Assembly (NCBI RefSeq): GCF_000019525.1
Contig: NC_010506.1
Span: 3,906,001 to 3,970,000, forward strand
Source of the DNA: Shewanella woodyi ATCC 51908
Lineage (GTDB): Bacteria; Pseudomonadota; Gammaproteobacteria; Enterobacterales; Shewanellaceae
Direction of reading: 5' to 3'
Length of the DNA stretch: 64,000 nucleotides
The stretch's first letter is position 1; every line of letters starts with the position of its first letter. The notes beneath the pieces are model-generated. The model was not told where the DNA came from, did no database searches, and saw only the letters and a program-made list of their open reading frames with translations. The translations under genes were made by a program, and so were the position numbers. Below, in pieces: positions 28,261 through 37,060 of the stretch.

Positions 28261-29028
28261 ATGACACAAGCCACAGCCATTATCGTGGGCGCAAGCTCCC
28301 TTCTGAGTCGTGAAATTATAAAACAACTCTCAGAACAGGGTGTTGAACTTGCCCTGCTTGCGCAAGATCCTGACTCACTTGAGGAGTTTGCAAAAAGCTT
28401 GCCTAGCCCAGTGCAGATTTTTCCGCTCAATATCTCTGAGCCCTCCTCTATTATCTCGACCATAGAAAATGCGTGGCAGGCTGTCGGTGGCGCTCATCTG
28501 GTTTTAGTCAATACTGGACTCAACAGCTACAGTGCAGACCTTCCATGGTTGCCGGAACAAGATATCATCACAGTGAATGTTCAGGGCTTTGCCGCTATCT
28601 GCAACACCAGCTTTCGTTTATTTAAAACCCAAGGGTATGGCCAACTTGCCGCCATTAACTCCATAGCAGGCTTACGTGGTGGACCGAGTGTCGCTTACCA
28701 TGCCTCTAAAGCCTTCGCGACCAACTACCTCGAAGGTTTGAGCATGCATGCCCAAAGGTTAAAACTGCCCATTACAATCACAGATCTTCAGTTAGGTTTG
28801 CTTGATAAAGCTGCCATGCAGCAAAACAGGTTATGGCTGTCACCACCAAATGAGGTCGCAAGCCAGATAATTAAGGCGATGAAAGCGGGAAAGCGTAAGG
28901 TTTATGTCACTAAGCGTTGGCGTTTAGTCGCTTGGCTCACCAAGCTGCTACCTGAGTTTGTCTATAACACTCGCCACTGGCGAACTAAAGCTGAGCGTAA
29001 GGCTGCCAAAGCACAAGGGAAAAAATAG
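28261..29028 (+). CDS. Short-chain dehydrogenase
   Basis: This 255-residue SDR has a modified cofactor motif (VGASSLLSR), NTG in place of NNAG, and the catalytic INSIAG...YHASK set. The C-terminus is basic and ends in a Lys/Ala-rich tail, with a hydrophobic WRLVAWLTKLLPEF segment that may touch the membrane. This layout is like the YbbO/DltE-type SDRs. Substrate is unknown. It is monocistronic, with a terminator at 29054-29080. Confidence 0.87.
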   Translation: MTQATAIIVGASSLLSREIIKQLSEQGVELALLAQDPDSLEEFAKSLPSPVQIFPLNISEPSSIISTIENAWQAVGGAHLVLVNTGLNSYSADLPWLPEQDIITVNVQGFAAICNTSFRLFKTQGYGQLAAINSIAGLRGGPSVAYHASKAFATNYLEGLSMHAQRLKLPITITDLQLGLLDKAAMQQNRLWLSPPNEVASQIIKAMKAGKRKVYVTKRWRLVAWLTKLLPEFVYNTRHWRTKAERKAAKAQGKK

Positions 29029-29053
29029 TTTCGAGTTTCGAAAAAAGCAAAAT

Positions 29054-29080
29054 AAAAAAGGAGCGATAAGCTCCTTTTTT
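29054..29080. terminator. Bidirectional terminator between the SDR and ompW genes
   Basis: AAAAAAGGAGC, a 5-nt loop and GCTCCTTTTTT form a strong Rho-independent terminator for both convergent genes. Confidence 0.9.
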
Positions 29081-29119
29081 AGTAATAGTCTATACCTGTA
29101 ACATCAGTGACACTTTGAT

Positions 29120-29764
29120 TTAGAAAGTGTAACCAACACTCACCATATAAACCCATGGGTCGATATCAGTTTGAATCGTTACTGGTGCATCGCCTAAATT
29201 AAATTTCACGTCAGTATCAATCTGTGCATACCAAACCGATGCGTTGACAAGCCAGTTCTTATTAACTTGGTAATCGATACCCACTTGAGCGGCAAGACCC
29301 CATGAGTTAGACAAGCTTAAATCCGTTAACGCACCATCCAGGTCATTAGTGAATTCGTTGTCGAAGAAGTTGGTGAAGTTAACACCGGCGCCAATATAGG
29401 GACGCAGTTTAGAATTAGCAGAGCCGAAATAGTATTGAGCAACTAAAGTTGGTGGCAGTTGCTTAGTTTCTGCGATCTTACCAACACCAGCTAGAGACAC
29501 ATCGTGGCTAAATGGTGTTGCAGCCAACAGCTCGATACCTATGTTATCAGTTAACATATAACCGAAGTTCAAGCCTAACTGAGTGTTGTTACTCACCTGA
29601 AACTCGCCGAAAGTCGCAACCTGCTCGCTTGACTCATTAGGTGCAACCACAACCGCACCAGCACGAACGATAATGTCACCCGCTTGGTGAGCAGCAACAG
29701 AAGAGGCAAAACCAGCAGAAAGTAGGGCGGCAACTAGACCAGAAACGATATTTTTTTTCATCAT
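29120..29764 (-). CDS. ompW: Outer membrane protein OmpW
   Basis: The 214-residue protein has a Sec signal peptide (cleavage after VAAH or SVAA, about residue 25) and the eight-stranded small-barrel pattern of OmpW. Marks are GDIIVRAGAVVVAPN at the start, PPTLVAQYYFG, RPYIGAGVNFTNFF, and a C-terminal aromatic end (VGYTF). OmpW barrels carry a hydrophobic channel and are often linked to anaerobic or salt response. A GGAG lies 4 nt before the first ATG. A perfect FNR-type dyad lies about 91 bp upstream. Confidence 0.95.
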   Translation of the reverse strand: MMKKNIVSGLVAALLSAGFASSVAAHQAGDIIVRAGAVVVAPNESSEQVATFGEFQVSNNTQLGLNFGYMLTDNIGIELLAATPFSHDVSLAGVGKIAETKQLPPTLVAQYYFGSANSKLRPYIGAGVNFTNFFDNEFTNDLDGALTDLSLSNSWGLAAQVGIDYQVNKNWLVNASVWYAQIDTDVKFNLGDAPVTIQTDIDPWVYMVSVGYTF

Positions 29765-29854
29765 ACTACTCCATCAATACAACACGAAATGTCGTTATTA
29801 TTATCAAATTCCTTACAATTGCGTGCATCCTGCCAGATGGCGGGCGGTAATTTA

Positions 29855-29868
29855 TTGATCCAAATCAA
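29855..29868. promoter_or_regulatory. FNR-type binding site before ompW
   Basis: TTGAT-CCAA-ATCAA is an exact match to the FNR/EtrA consensus. It lies 91-104 bp before the ompW start, a distance that fits activation under oxygen limitation. Confidence 0.8.
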
Positions 29869-30165
29869 TAAATACACTCACTACCCACTTATAGATACCC
29901 ATACTTGATCGAACTCACACTTTTAAAAGATGCATGTTAGATGTCACTTTATTTTTAGTGAGCGACGTCATAATTTTCAGTATTTTGCCAAATAGCTATC
30001 ATCAATATTCAAAAAAGCTGAATTAACTTTTTAGCAACATCAGGTACAAGGAATTTATTGGAAGAGACTTGTTGAAAAGGTTTATTAAGGAGTTTTTGAA
30101 GAAGGATATTAAAAGAGTTTAGTGGCGGGCTCATTAGGAATCTTTTTAAAGAAAGCTTATTACAA
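29869..30165. other. AT-rich spacer
   Basis: Together with the ompW promoter this makes a 400-bp gap (29765-30165). I see no gene, repeat or convincing terminator in it. Confidence 0.4.
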
Positions 30166-30735
30166 TCAACTGATCTCCAATTTAGGGTAATAAGTTAACC
30201 ACGACTTCTGTGCCACTCGAGCCTCAAACAACTCAAAATCACGTTTAGGATTTGGGGTCAACTTAAGTAAAAATAGAGAATCGAAACCAAAGGCTGAAAC
30301 GACTGTTAGCTCTTGTTGCAGATAGACGCCGACTGCAGTCTCCTGCTCAGGCCAATAACTCATGGCATCCAGAGAGGATCCATACGAGGGGTCACCATTA
30401 CGAATGTGCATTCTCGCTTGATTCTTAACTGACCAAGGCAGCTCAGGAGCAAGTGCCTTAAGCTTCATCTCATAGGCTTTATCTGCTTCAACAGAGGTAT
30501 CATTAGGCTCGAAGTAGATAACATCAATATCTGTTAGCGCTCTCCCCTGCTCATAGCCATGTAGCCTATCCCAAACTAAATTTCTAACAAACCCAGCAGC
30601 GATCATCCCTTGAGGCAGGTTTAAGTCTCTAATTAAAGTAAGTGCGCGCATTCTGATGGGATCTTTCATTATCCAGTCAATGAGCGTTAACTCATGGCTA
30701 AAAAGGTCTTGTCCATTTTTTCTAGCTTGAGTCAC
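30166..30735 (-). CDS. Nucleotidyltransferase-fold protein (DUF925 type)
   Basis: The product (189 residues) shows the segments GFVRNLVWDRLHG and LTDIDVIYF. The second is the paired-Asp metal motif of a nucleotidyltransferase fold, as in the uncharacterised DUF925/COG3575 family. Its substrate is unknown. The start is GTG at 30735 with an AAGGAG 6 nt upstream. The YbaY-like gene at 30792-31187 lies just upstream on the same strand, 56 nt away, so the two may be co-transcribed. Confidence 0.82.
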   Translation of the reverse strand: MTQARKNGQDLFSHELTLIDWIMKDPIRMRALTLIRDLNLPQGMIAAGFVRNLVWDRLHGYEQGRALTDIDVIYFEPNDTSVEADKAYEMKLKALAPELPWSVKNQARMHIRNGDPSYGSSLDAMSYWPEQETAVGVYLQQELTVVSAFGFDSLFLLKLTPNPKRDFELFEARVAQKSWLTYYPKLEIS

Positions 30736-30791
30736 ACCAGCTCCTTAAAACGAAAAAAGGAGCTAACGCTCCCTTTTAATCAATAATTTCT

Positions 30792-31187
30792 TTATCTTGC
30801 GGGTACCGCTTTCATCAAGACCTCGGTAGTGAACTTATCGTTATTAATCACAGGGAAGCGATCGTAGGTTTGAAAGATCACCTGCCCCTGATATTGGATC
30901 ATCGCCACCACACCATAATTCACATCATCTTTAACCGTATCAGCCGGAAGAATAAACTTAAAGGGCACTGGCGCCCTAGCAATATCAAAGCTCTTTTGCG
31001 CCATAATAGCACCGGGCGTATCAAGGTCGATAATCGCAATGGTTATAGAGCTACCTTGGGGCAGATTAATTCTCTCAAGATAACCGGCGGCGCCGTTAAC
31101 GATGACAGGCTGCTCCTCCTGCACTGTGACACACGCAGTTAAAAATAGGCAACAGATCAGTACCGCGCTTTTCATCAATTTAATCAT
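30792..31187 (-). CDS. YbaY-family lipoprotein, second copy
   Basis: The 131-residue product has a lipobox LTAC (C19) and a YbaY-like domain: GAAGYLERINLPQGSSITIAI, then PVPFKFILPADTV and GVVAMIQYQGQ. It shares the layout and several motif positions with the protein at 27635-28066, but overall identity looks low. AAGGA lies 8 nt before the ATG; an internal ATG at 31175 is possible. Function is unknown, and it is probably attached to the outer membrane. Confidence 0.8.
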   Translation of the reverse strand: MIKLMKSAVLICCLFLTACVTVQEEQPVIVNGAAGYLERINLPQGSSITIAIIDLDTPGAIMAQKSFDIARAPVPFKFILPADTVKDDVNYGVVAMIQYQGQVIFQTYDRFPVINNDKFTTEVLMKAVPAR

Positions 31188-31228
31188 TTCACAATCCTTT
31201 TCACTTACTTCAATGCTTCACTTCTAAC

Positions 31229-32095
31229 CTAGTTGTCACTCTTCATTCTGATCAAGCCTTCCTGAGTCGCCGAGGCAACTAACTGGCCTTGTCGATTAAA
31301 GAACTGCCCCTTAACAAACCCTCTGCCGCCGCCAGCATTAGGACTCTCATTGCTATAGAGTAACCAATCGTTGAGATCCAATGGCCGATGGAACCACATC
31401 GCATGATCTATCGTCGCCATGCGCATTCCAGGTGTTAAAAATGAAACACCATGGGGCTGAGCTGCCGTCACGAGGAAGTTAAAATCCGATGCATAGGCCA
31501 GCAGATACTCATTTACCGAGTGATCACTAGGCACACTGCCATTAGCGCGGATCCAGATATGTCGTTTAGCTTCCCTAGCTTTAGGGTTAAATGGATTTTG
31601 TGGATCAACTAAGCGCATCTCTATCGGAGAGTCCGCCATAAACTTGTCCAACATCTTAGTCGGCACTTTATCCCTTAAGGTCATCGCCAACTCTTGCTGG
31701 TTCAGCAAACCATCTGGACCAGGCACATCCGGCATCAATGCTTGATGCTCAAAACCCTCTTCATGCTCCTGAAAGGAACAGGTCATATAGAAAATAGGGC
31801 GGCCTTTCTGAATAGCCTTAACTCGTCTGGCACTAAAACTGCCGCCGTCTCGCATGATCTCAACATCATAGACGATAGGTTGCTTCTCATCGCCAGCACG
31901 TAAAAAATAGGAGTGAAAGGAGTGGACCTGACGTGTGGGTGCAACCGTCTGTTTCGCTGCACTTAAGGCTTGGCCCATCACTTGCCCGCCAAAGACATGG
32001 CCAAAACCCAAGTCTTGGCTTTGACCACGAAATAAACCAACCTCTATCTGCTCCAATGAGAGTAACGCTAATAGATCATCCAGTACTTGACTCAT
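31229..32095 (-). CDS. tesB: Acyl-CoA thioesterase II
   Basis: The 288-residue double-hotdog enzyme hydrolyses acyl-CoA to fatty acid and CoA. The N-terminal [24 protein letters not shown] region, [15 protein letters not shown], and the C-terminal [13 protein letters not shown] with the [17 protein letters not shown] motif are characteristic, and the length equals E. coli TesB (286). A good AGAGGT precedes the ATG. Confidence 0.95.
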   Translation of the reverse strand: MSQVLDDLLALLSLEQIEVGLFRGQSQDLGFGHVFGGQVMGQALSAAKQTVAPTRQVHSFHSYFLRAGDEKQPIVYDVEIMRDGGSFSARRVKAIQKGRPIFYMTCSFQEHEEGFEHQALMPDVPGPDGLLNQQELAMTLRDKVPTKMLDKFMADSPIEMRLVDPQNPFNPKAREAKRHIWIRANGSVPSDHSVNEYLLAYASDFNFLVTAAQPHGVSFLTPGMRMATIDHAMWFHRPLDLNDWLLYSNESPNAGGGRGFVKGQFFNRQGQLVASATQEGLIRMKSDN

Positions 32096-32213
32096 TCGAC
32101 CTCTAAATCCCCAATTAATCGGCCCAATAGCTTAACTCAGATAACCTATTTTAGGCTAGGATTTTACGGGTGCGCCTTTGATTCAAATCCTTTGGGTGAA
32201 AGGGTATAAGTCA

Positions 32214-33134
32214 CTATTCGATACTAATATGATGTTCAGATGCCCCTCGCCTTGCCCAAGCTAATACCTGATCTTCACCGCTATTATGCAGATTAACAGG
32301 CTGAGCGTGATGAAGTTGCTCCCAACCAGAGAGCAAAGTTTCAGGCTTACAGGAATCGGAGTCAAGATACATAGGCTTAAACTCAGTAAATTGCCCATGA
32401 CTAACACTGCCAGCAGCAGTTAACAGATGTTGTCCTGAGGGAGCACCAGGACTACAGAGAAATAGCATTGCAGCAGTGATCGATGAGGTTGAAAATAGGG
32501 GCTTAACCGATGATGCTAACCTGTCCTTAGTCATTGAGGTCAACGCATGGGGTGTCAGACTGTTGACCTTAATGTCATGCTCCGCCCCCTCCATATGCAA
32601 GCTATTAACTAGGCCTATCAAAGCCATCTTACTTGCGCTATAGGAGGCTTCGTACATGTCACCGTAAAGCGCGCTGACACCACAACTCATCATCACCCTA
32701 CCATAGCCTTGGTGTTTCATTTGGCTCCACACCGCTTTTGTCATGTAGAAACTGCCGTTAAGATCGACATCCAACTGTTCTTGCCACATCTCTACAGTTA
32801 GATTATCAAAGGGGCAGGAGCGGTGTACGCCCGCATTATTGATCAAAATATCGATATGACCCCAGAGCTCAACAATCTCATCAATAACACATTTCACTCC
32901 TTGATTGTCCCTCACATCAAGCTGAAACATGCACGCCGTAGCCCCCAGCTCCTCAATCGCTTTATGGCAGGATAAAAGGTTAGGAGAATCGATTCTGCCT
33001 CGTTTTTCACTTATTGAAACAGAGGTATCAATAAGCGCAACTTTAGCGCCTCTCTCAGCTAAGGCAAGTGCATAAGCTCTCCCTAAACCTGTTCCGGCTC
33101 CTGTAATAACGGCAACCTGATCATCAAAACGCAT
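32214..33134 (-). CDS. SDR similar to peroxisomal multifunctional-enzyme dehydrogenases
   Basis: This 306-residue SDR has TGAGTGLGRAYAL near residue 12, LINNAG, and the catalytic S...YSASK set (MMSCGVSALYGDMYEASYSASK). An insert after the first strands (about 40-60) and an extended C-terminal tail (about 240-306) are typical of the hydroxyacyl-CoA dehydrogenase domain of HSD17B4-like proteins. The actual substrate is unknown; a 3-hydroxyacyl-CoA is plausible next to tesB. Confidence 0.85.
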   Translation of the reverse strand: MRFDDQVAVITGAGTGLGRAYALALAERGAKVALIDTSVSISEKRGRIDSPNLLSCHKAIEELGATACMFQLDVRDNQGVKCVIDEIVELWGHIDILINNAGVHRSCPFDNLTVEMWQEQLDVDLNGSFYMTKAVWSQMKHQGYGRVMMSCGVSALYGDMYEASYSASKMALIGLVNSLHMEGAEHDIKVNSLTPHALTSMTKDRLASSVKPLFSTSSITAAMLFLCSPGAPSGQHLLTAAGSVSHGQFTEFKPMYLDSDSCKPETLLSGWEQLHHAQPVNLHNSGEDQVLAWARRGASEHHISIE

Positions 33135-33335
33135 CGATACCTTTCCTCATTGAATAGTTCAATACCTAACCCAGAGCGCTGCTGAGAACAGACTCAGCCC
33201 AGCAAACCTACTAACCAATATAATAAGACCATACGCCAATAAAATTTTCTTTGAGCGAGATAACAAAACCGCGCACAATTTCAACAATATAGCCAGCATG
33301 ACTTAGGTCTATTGAAAAGGTATAATGTGCAACTT

Positions 33336-33650
33336 ATACCAATCAGTATAAAGATTTGATCGCTCAGCGAGAATTTAGCGGTTCTGAGGCAAGGTCCTTA
33401 ATTGCTCCTGCATTAATGACATTCACCACATCCATGTGGCTTGCAACGAGTGAAGAGCATAGTTATTCTACGGTCAAGCTCGTTAACACGGCATCAGAAC
33501 CGCTAAAACTCGCCTGTAAGGAGTGTTTTTGGCTGCCTACTTCTGCGTTGAATGAACTCATAAGGGAACAACCATTATGTCATCCATTCGCCTTGAATTA
33601 GGTTGCCAAAAAACACTCTGAGTAGATCAACTTCTTATACTGATTGGTAT
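33336..33650. mobile_element. 315-bp MITE-like element, family B, copy 2
   Basis: Terminal repeats of 26 bp lie at 33336-33361 (ATACCAATCAGTATAAAG...) and 33625-33650 (...TTATACTGATTGGTAT). The interior follows copy 1 (8815-9079) closely. It differs by a 49-bp segment at 33395-33443 that is about 80% alike, in reverse orientation, to 6383-6440 inside the family A element. An 81-codon open frame inside is an accident of the repeat. The remainder of the 33135-33711 gap shows no other feature. Confidence 0.82.
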
Positions 33651-33711
33651 TATATTGCCTAGTAACTAATTACGGCTAGGCTCATCTCAACCTATTAAAT
33701 CGATTAATTAA

Positions 33712-34584
33712 ATGAATCCTTGGATACTGGCCATAAGGCCTCGCACCTTGCCAGCGGCAATTGGTCCGCTCTTAGTTGGCAACATACTAGCGCTGCAGTT
33801 AACCCAATTTAGCCTACTTATCGCCTGTGTCTCTATGCTATGTGCTGTGTTGCTGCAGATAGCCGTTAACTTGGCCAATGACTACTTTGACTTTAAGAGT
33901 GGTGTCGATACAGAGGAGCGATTAGGCCCAGTTCGTGTGACTCAAAGCGGGCTCCTCTCCCCCACTAAAGTGCGTAATGCTATGTCTCTATGCCTATTGC
34001 TTGCGCTTTTGGTTGGCTCCTACCTCATTTGGCATGGTGGTTGGCCTATTGCCGTACTGGCTACAGCCGCGATATTAGGCGCCCTATGTTATAGCGGTGG
34101 TCCCTATCCATTGGCCTCTCACGGACTGGGTGAGCTTGCTGCGTTTGTTTTCTTTGGCTTAGTAGCGGTGGTAGGAAGTTATTATCTACAAGCGGGAGAG
34201 ACTAGCATTCAAGCGTGGATTTTAGGAGCGGCGATCGGCTTTCTTAATGCTGCCATCATGTTGGTCAATAATACCCGGGACATGGTCACAGACACTAAAG
34301 CAGGCAAACAGACATTGGCTGTTCGTCTCGGTTTAGGCCAAGCAAGAGTGCTTTATCAAGCTTTTGTCTACCTGCCTTTTGCACTTATCATCGCGGGGTT
34401 CTTTCTTGGATTCCTTCCAGGGTTACCGGTTTTACTAGCGGGACTGTCGCTTATCATCGCCCGTAAACTTAACACTGACTTTAGTCAGAGCTCTGGAGCT
34501 GAACTCAACCCGCTACTGGGAAGAACAGCTAAGCTGACCATGATATTCAGCGCACTTTTTAGTATTGGCTTGGTATTTGTTTAA
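33712..34584 (+). CDS. menA: 1,4-dihydroxy-2-naphthoate polyprenyltransferase MenA
   Basis: The 290-residue UbiA-family membrane enzyme makes demethylmenaquinone by joining a polyprenyl chain to dihydroxynaphthoate. The prenyl-diphosphate-binding motif NLANDYFDFKSGVD (about 54-67) and the second motif NNTRDMVTDTKAGKQTLAVRLG (about 186-207) are both present, with about eight hydrophobic segments between and after. Menaquinone is the main carrier for anaerobic respiration in Shewanella. No clear ribosome site precedes the ATG. Confidence 0.94.
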   Translation: MNPWILAIRPRTLPAAIGPLLVGNILALQLTQFSLLIACVSMLCAVLLQIAVNLANDYFDFKSGVDTEERLGPVRVTQSGLLSPTKVRNAMSLCLLLALLVGSYLIWHGGWPIAVLATAAILGALCYSGGPYPLASHGLGELAAFVFFGLVAVVGSYYLQAGETSIQAWILGAAIGFLNAAIMLVNNTRDMVTDTKAGKQTLAVRLGLGQARVLYQAFVYLPFALIIAGFFLGFLPGLPVLLAGLSLIIARKLNTDFSQSSGAELNPLLGRTAKLTMIFSALFSIGLVFV

Positions 34585-34674
34585 CGCAGGCTTCGTATTG
34601 GTTTAAGCTAAAAAGATAAGCTTGAGATTGGAGCACCATAGACTGGATGCTCCATTTAGATCTACAGAGAGATT

Positions 34675-34926
34675 ATGACCTGTAAAAACTGTAATAGCTC
34701 ACTGTTTCAACAAAAGATAGGCAGGTGTAAAAGCTGCATGTGGCAGTTAACCTTACTATCACTTATCAGCTGGCCACTGTGGTGGTACTTTTACGCCGAT
34801 GCTCCCAAACAGATAAACTCAATCGCCCTACTGTTTTTTTGCACCGCTTTTACCGGTTTGCTCTCCCTGCACCTACTGGTGCTGGGTTATCGCACCCTCA
34901 TTGACTGGTTTAATTCAAAGCGCTAA
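34675..34926 (+). CDS. DUF3624-like zinc-ribbon membrane protein
   Basis: The 83-residue protein begins with two CxxC pairs (CKNC at 3-6 and CKSC at 18-21), a small zinc ribbon, followed by two hydrophobic segments (about 25-42 and 47-70). The pattern agrees with the DUF3624 family of Vibrio and Shewanella; function is unknown. GAGAG precedes the start. It ends 10 bp before the convergent VOC gene. Confidence 0.78.
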   Translation: MTCKNCNSSLFQQKIGRCKSCMWQLTLLSLISWPLWWYFYADAPKQINSIALLFFCTAFTGLLSLHLLVLGYRTLIDWFNSKR

Positions 34927-34936
34927 ACAGAAAATA

Positions 34937-35344
34937 CTAGTTAGCGAGTTTAGCTGGTAAGTGGAACTCAATCACATTGTCATCTGGATCTCTTATAAAG
35001 AGAAACATGGCGCCACTTGGAACAGTGATAGGCCCTTCGGTAACAGGGAACTCCAGTTCAGCCAGTTTTTCCTGCACAGCTTTAATATCATTTATCTCAA
35101 GTGCAATATGGGTGAAGCCAGTATGCTTGTTTGGCACATCCATCAACACATTGAGCACCTCATCTTCAGAGCCATTGAGAATAAAGTTAATATTGATCCC
35201 ACAAGGGTGTTCCATTACAGCAACGGGTTCAGGTCCAATCGGCCCCTCAATAAACTCAAAACCTAGTTTTTCGTAAAATGCTCGTGAAATGGCTAAGCTC
35301 TTCACTCTCAACCCTACATGATTAATTCTAACAATCTCTTTCAT
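34937..35344 (-). CDS. VOC/glyoxalase-family protein
   Basis: The 135-residue protein has two beta-alpha-beta-beta-beta modules of the vicinal oxygen chelate fold. Likely metal ligands are H in INHVGLRV (residue 9), E in VMEHP, H in GFTHIALEI and E in NVIEFH. This is the arrangement of glyoxalase I and ring-cleaving dioxygenases. The substrate cannot be told. A strong GAGGGTGAG site precedes the start. Confidence 0.87.
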   Translation of the reverse strand: MKEIVRINHVGLRVKSLAISRAFYEKLGFEFIEGPIGPEPVAVMEHPCGININFILNGSEDEVLNVLMDVPNKHTGFTHIALEINDIKAVQEKLAELEFPVTEGPITVPSGAMFLFIRDPDDNVIEFHLPAKLAN

Positions 35345-35395
35345 CTCACCCTCTTATTATTCTTAATTTATTCGCTACAACACACAGTTTCCTCT

Positions 35396-36232
35396 TTAAT
35401 CTGTACTTTTATAAGCGATTAATTCAACAGGAGCAATATATCCGCCACGAATATTCTTGAGCATATTGTCTACCTTCACTGCTGTATGAGCCCCCATTAA
35501 AGTGTGTAACCCCAGTGGAGGTGGGCCACCTTGGGCCTGATTACGCTCCTTCATCTTGCTGAAAAATTCGAGCCCAAATTCACGCCTTTCATTAATATCT
35601 CCCACAATAAATCCAGCCTGAATCAATGCAGCTTGATATTCATCTACAGTACTTAAATGGCTGTAACTGGCCTCTGTCGCCCAAGGGACTGGATAAGCTA
35701 AAGCGCCGCTCTCCATTCTCATGATGTCATACAGAGCAAACGTACTTCCAGGCTTAAGCACTCGATAGATTTCACGAAATAGGGTCTGTTTATCCTTAAT
35801 ATTCATGCCAACATGAAATTGGGTGGCACCATGAAATTGACTATCTTCAAAGGGCATAGAGAGGGCGCTGCCATGATATAAGCTGACACGTTCATCGAGC
35901 CCAACCCATTGAGACAGTACATTTCCGGTTTCAATATACTCGGCGGTCAGATCGATCCCAGTAACTTGGTTGTTAAAGTGATTAGCGATAAAACGAGCCG
36001 CGCCACCTAAACCACAGCCCACATCAAGAATATCTTGCTCTGCAGAGAAGTTAACTTGAGACAGAAGATGTTCGGTGGCCAATCGACCACCAATGTGGAA
36101 TTCATCGACGGGAGCAATATCCGCTAAAGTGAGCTTATCAATGCTATTACCCTGCTTACTCAACGCAGCTTGAATTGCGCTGAGGAGCTCACCATGGGTG
36201 TAATGTTGTGAAACTAAGTTATCCGTAGCCAT
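35396..36232 (-). CDS. Class I SAM-dependent methyltransferase
   Basis: The 278-residue protein has the SAM-binding motif ILDVGCGLGGAARF (about 68-81), the acidic loop GIDLTAEYI, and the post-II segment LPFED-like SMPFEDSQF. The C-terminal half (about 175-278), with GGPPPLGLHTLMG, resembles sarcosine/phosphoethanolamine-type small-molecule methyltransferases. The acceptor is unknown. A GAGG site 7 nt upstream supports the start. It precedes the broken pilin gene only by chance of location. Confidence 0.87.
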   Translation of the reverse strand: MATDNLVSQHYTHGELLSAIQAALSKQGNSIDKLTLADIAPVDEFHIGGRLATEHLLSQVNFSAEQDILDVGCGLGGAARFIANHFNNQVTGIDLTAEYIETGNVLSQWVGLDERVSLYHGSALSMPFEDSQFHGATQFHVGMNIKDKQTLFREIYRVLKPGSTFALYDIMRMESGALAYPVPWATEASYSHLSTVDEYQAALIQAGFIVGDINERREFGLEFFSKMKERNQAQGGPPPLGLHTLMGAHTAVKVDNMLKNIRGGYIAPVELIAYKSTD

Positions 36233-36308
36233 ATGGGATCCTCAAGCCAATCTAATTCATCTGTTTAGACTAGATTTGCAGCCCCATGAGGTCAAGTGCC
36301 ACTAGAGG

Positions 36309-36866
36309 TTACTGAACAGTACCATCGGCATTATAGAAAGCAGGTTTAACCACCACCTCACCTGTTGTGAAGGTATAGTCCATCACTTGAGTCGTCTCAC
36401 CGCGCTGAATAAAATAGAGATCGCGATAGATGCACTTGTCTGTGCTATAGGTGTAAGCAATATCCACATCTGATGTCATCAGCTCATCATCATTCACATG
36501 GGCAATGGTGAAATCTGTATTTGTAATACCATGCTATAGCTATTCACAAGCTTCGAAGGTTTTACCATTTGTGCCATTGCTGATCCCCGATGTCGAGTAA
36601 GGATAACCTGCTGGGCTAGATGCAACATTACCCTCACCAAAGCTTGCCAGCTTATCTATTGCGCCAGTATTTCCCTCGGCTAACCAGCCACTGTGATAGA
36701 GCTTTACTGCGTTTTCAAATGCTGCAAACTGCCCGTCCATTGCCGCTCTTCTAGCATCCCCCTGTAGGTCGATAAACTTTGGCAGCGCCACAACTGCCAA
36801 GAGCCCTAAGATGATAATCACGACCACTAACTCAATTAAGGTAAATCCGCTAATACGACGTTTCAT
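36309..36866 (-). pseudogene. Type IV/MSHA-like pilin gene broken by two in-frame ambers
   Basis: The 5' part encodes a class III leader with the RRISG^FTLIELVVVIIILGLL cleavage and N-methylation region and a pilin-like head as far as residue 108. Codons 109 and 111 are TAG (36537-36542 and nearby), and the same frame then continues open for 74 codons to 36309 with YSTDKCIYRDLYF and TGEVVVKP. These are typical of a pilin beta-sheet C-terminus, including the second cysteine of a disulfide loop. Changing TAG-CTA-TAG to CAG-CTA-TGG would restore CEQLWHGI, a natural continuation. A good AGGAAAGAG precedes the start. It is most likely a recent pseudogene or, less likely, a suppressed gene. Confidence 0.82.
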
Positions 36867-37060
36867 CTCTTTCCTCGACTAAGATTCAATACAAATACAA
36901 TCGGTGCAGTGCGCCTAAGCGCAAAAATTCGACGCGCAAGTGTACTCTTAGACTTTGGGCTTTTATTTGACCTATGCCTAATAAATGGCAATGAATCATA
37001 GATGCAGGTAAGATCCCCCCTCAAAAAATGTTACCGAACGAAAGAGTGAGTTAGTCTGAG

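Noticed and set aside
33356..33601. 81-codon plus-strand frame inside family B copy 2
   Set aside because: It lies wholly within a repeat element and runs through the module absent from copy 1.
36540..36542. Amber codons as pyrrolysine or programmed readthrough
   Set aside because: Gammaproteobacteria of this type are not known to use pyrrolysine, and two ambers two codons apart fit decay better; kept only as a remote option in the finding.
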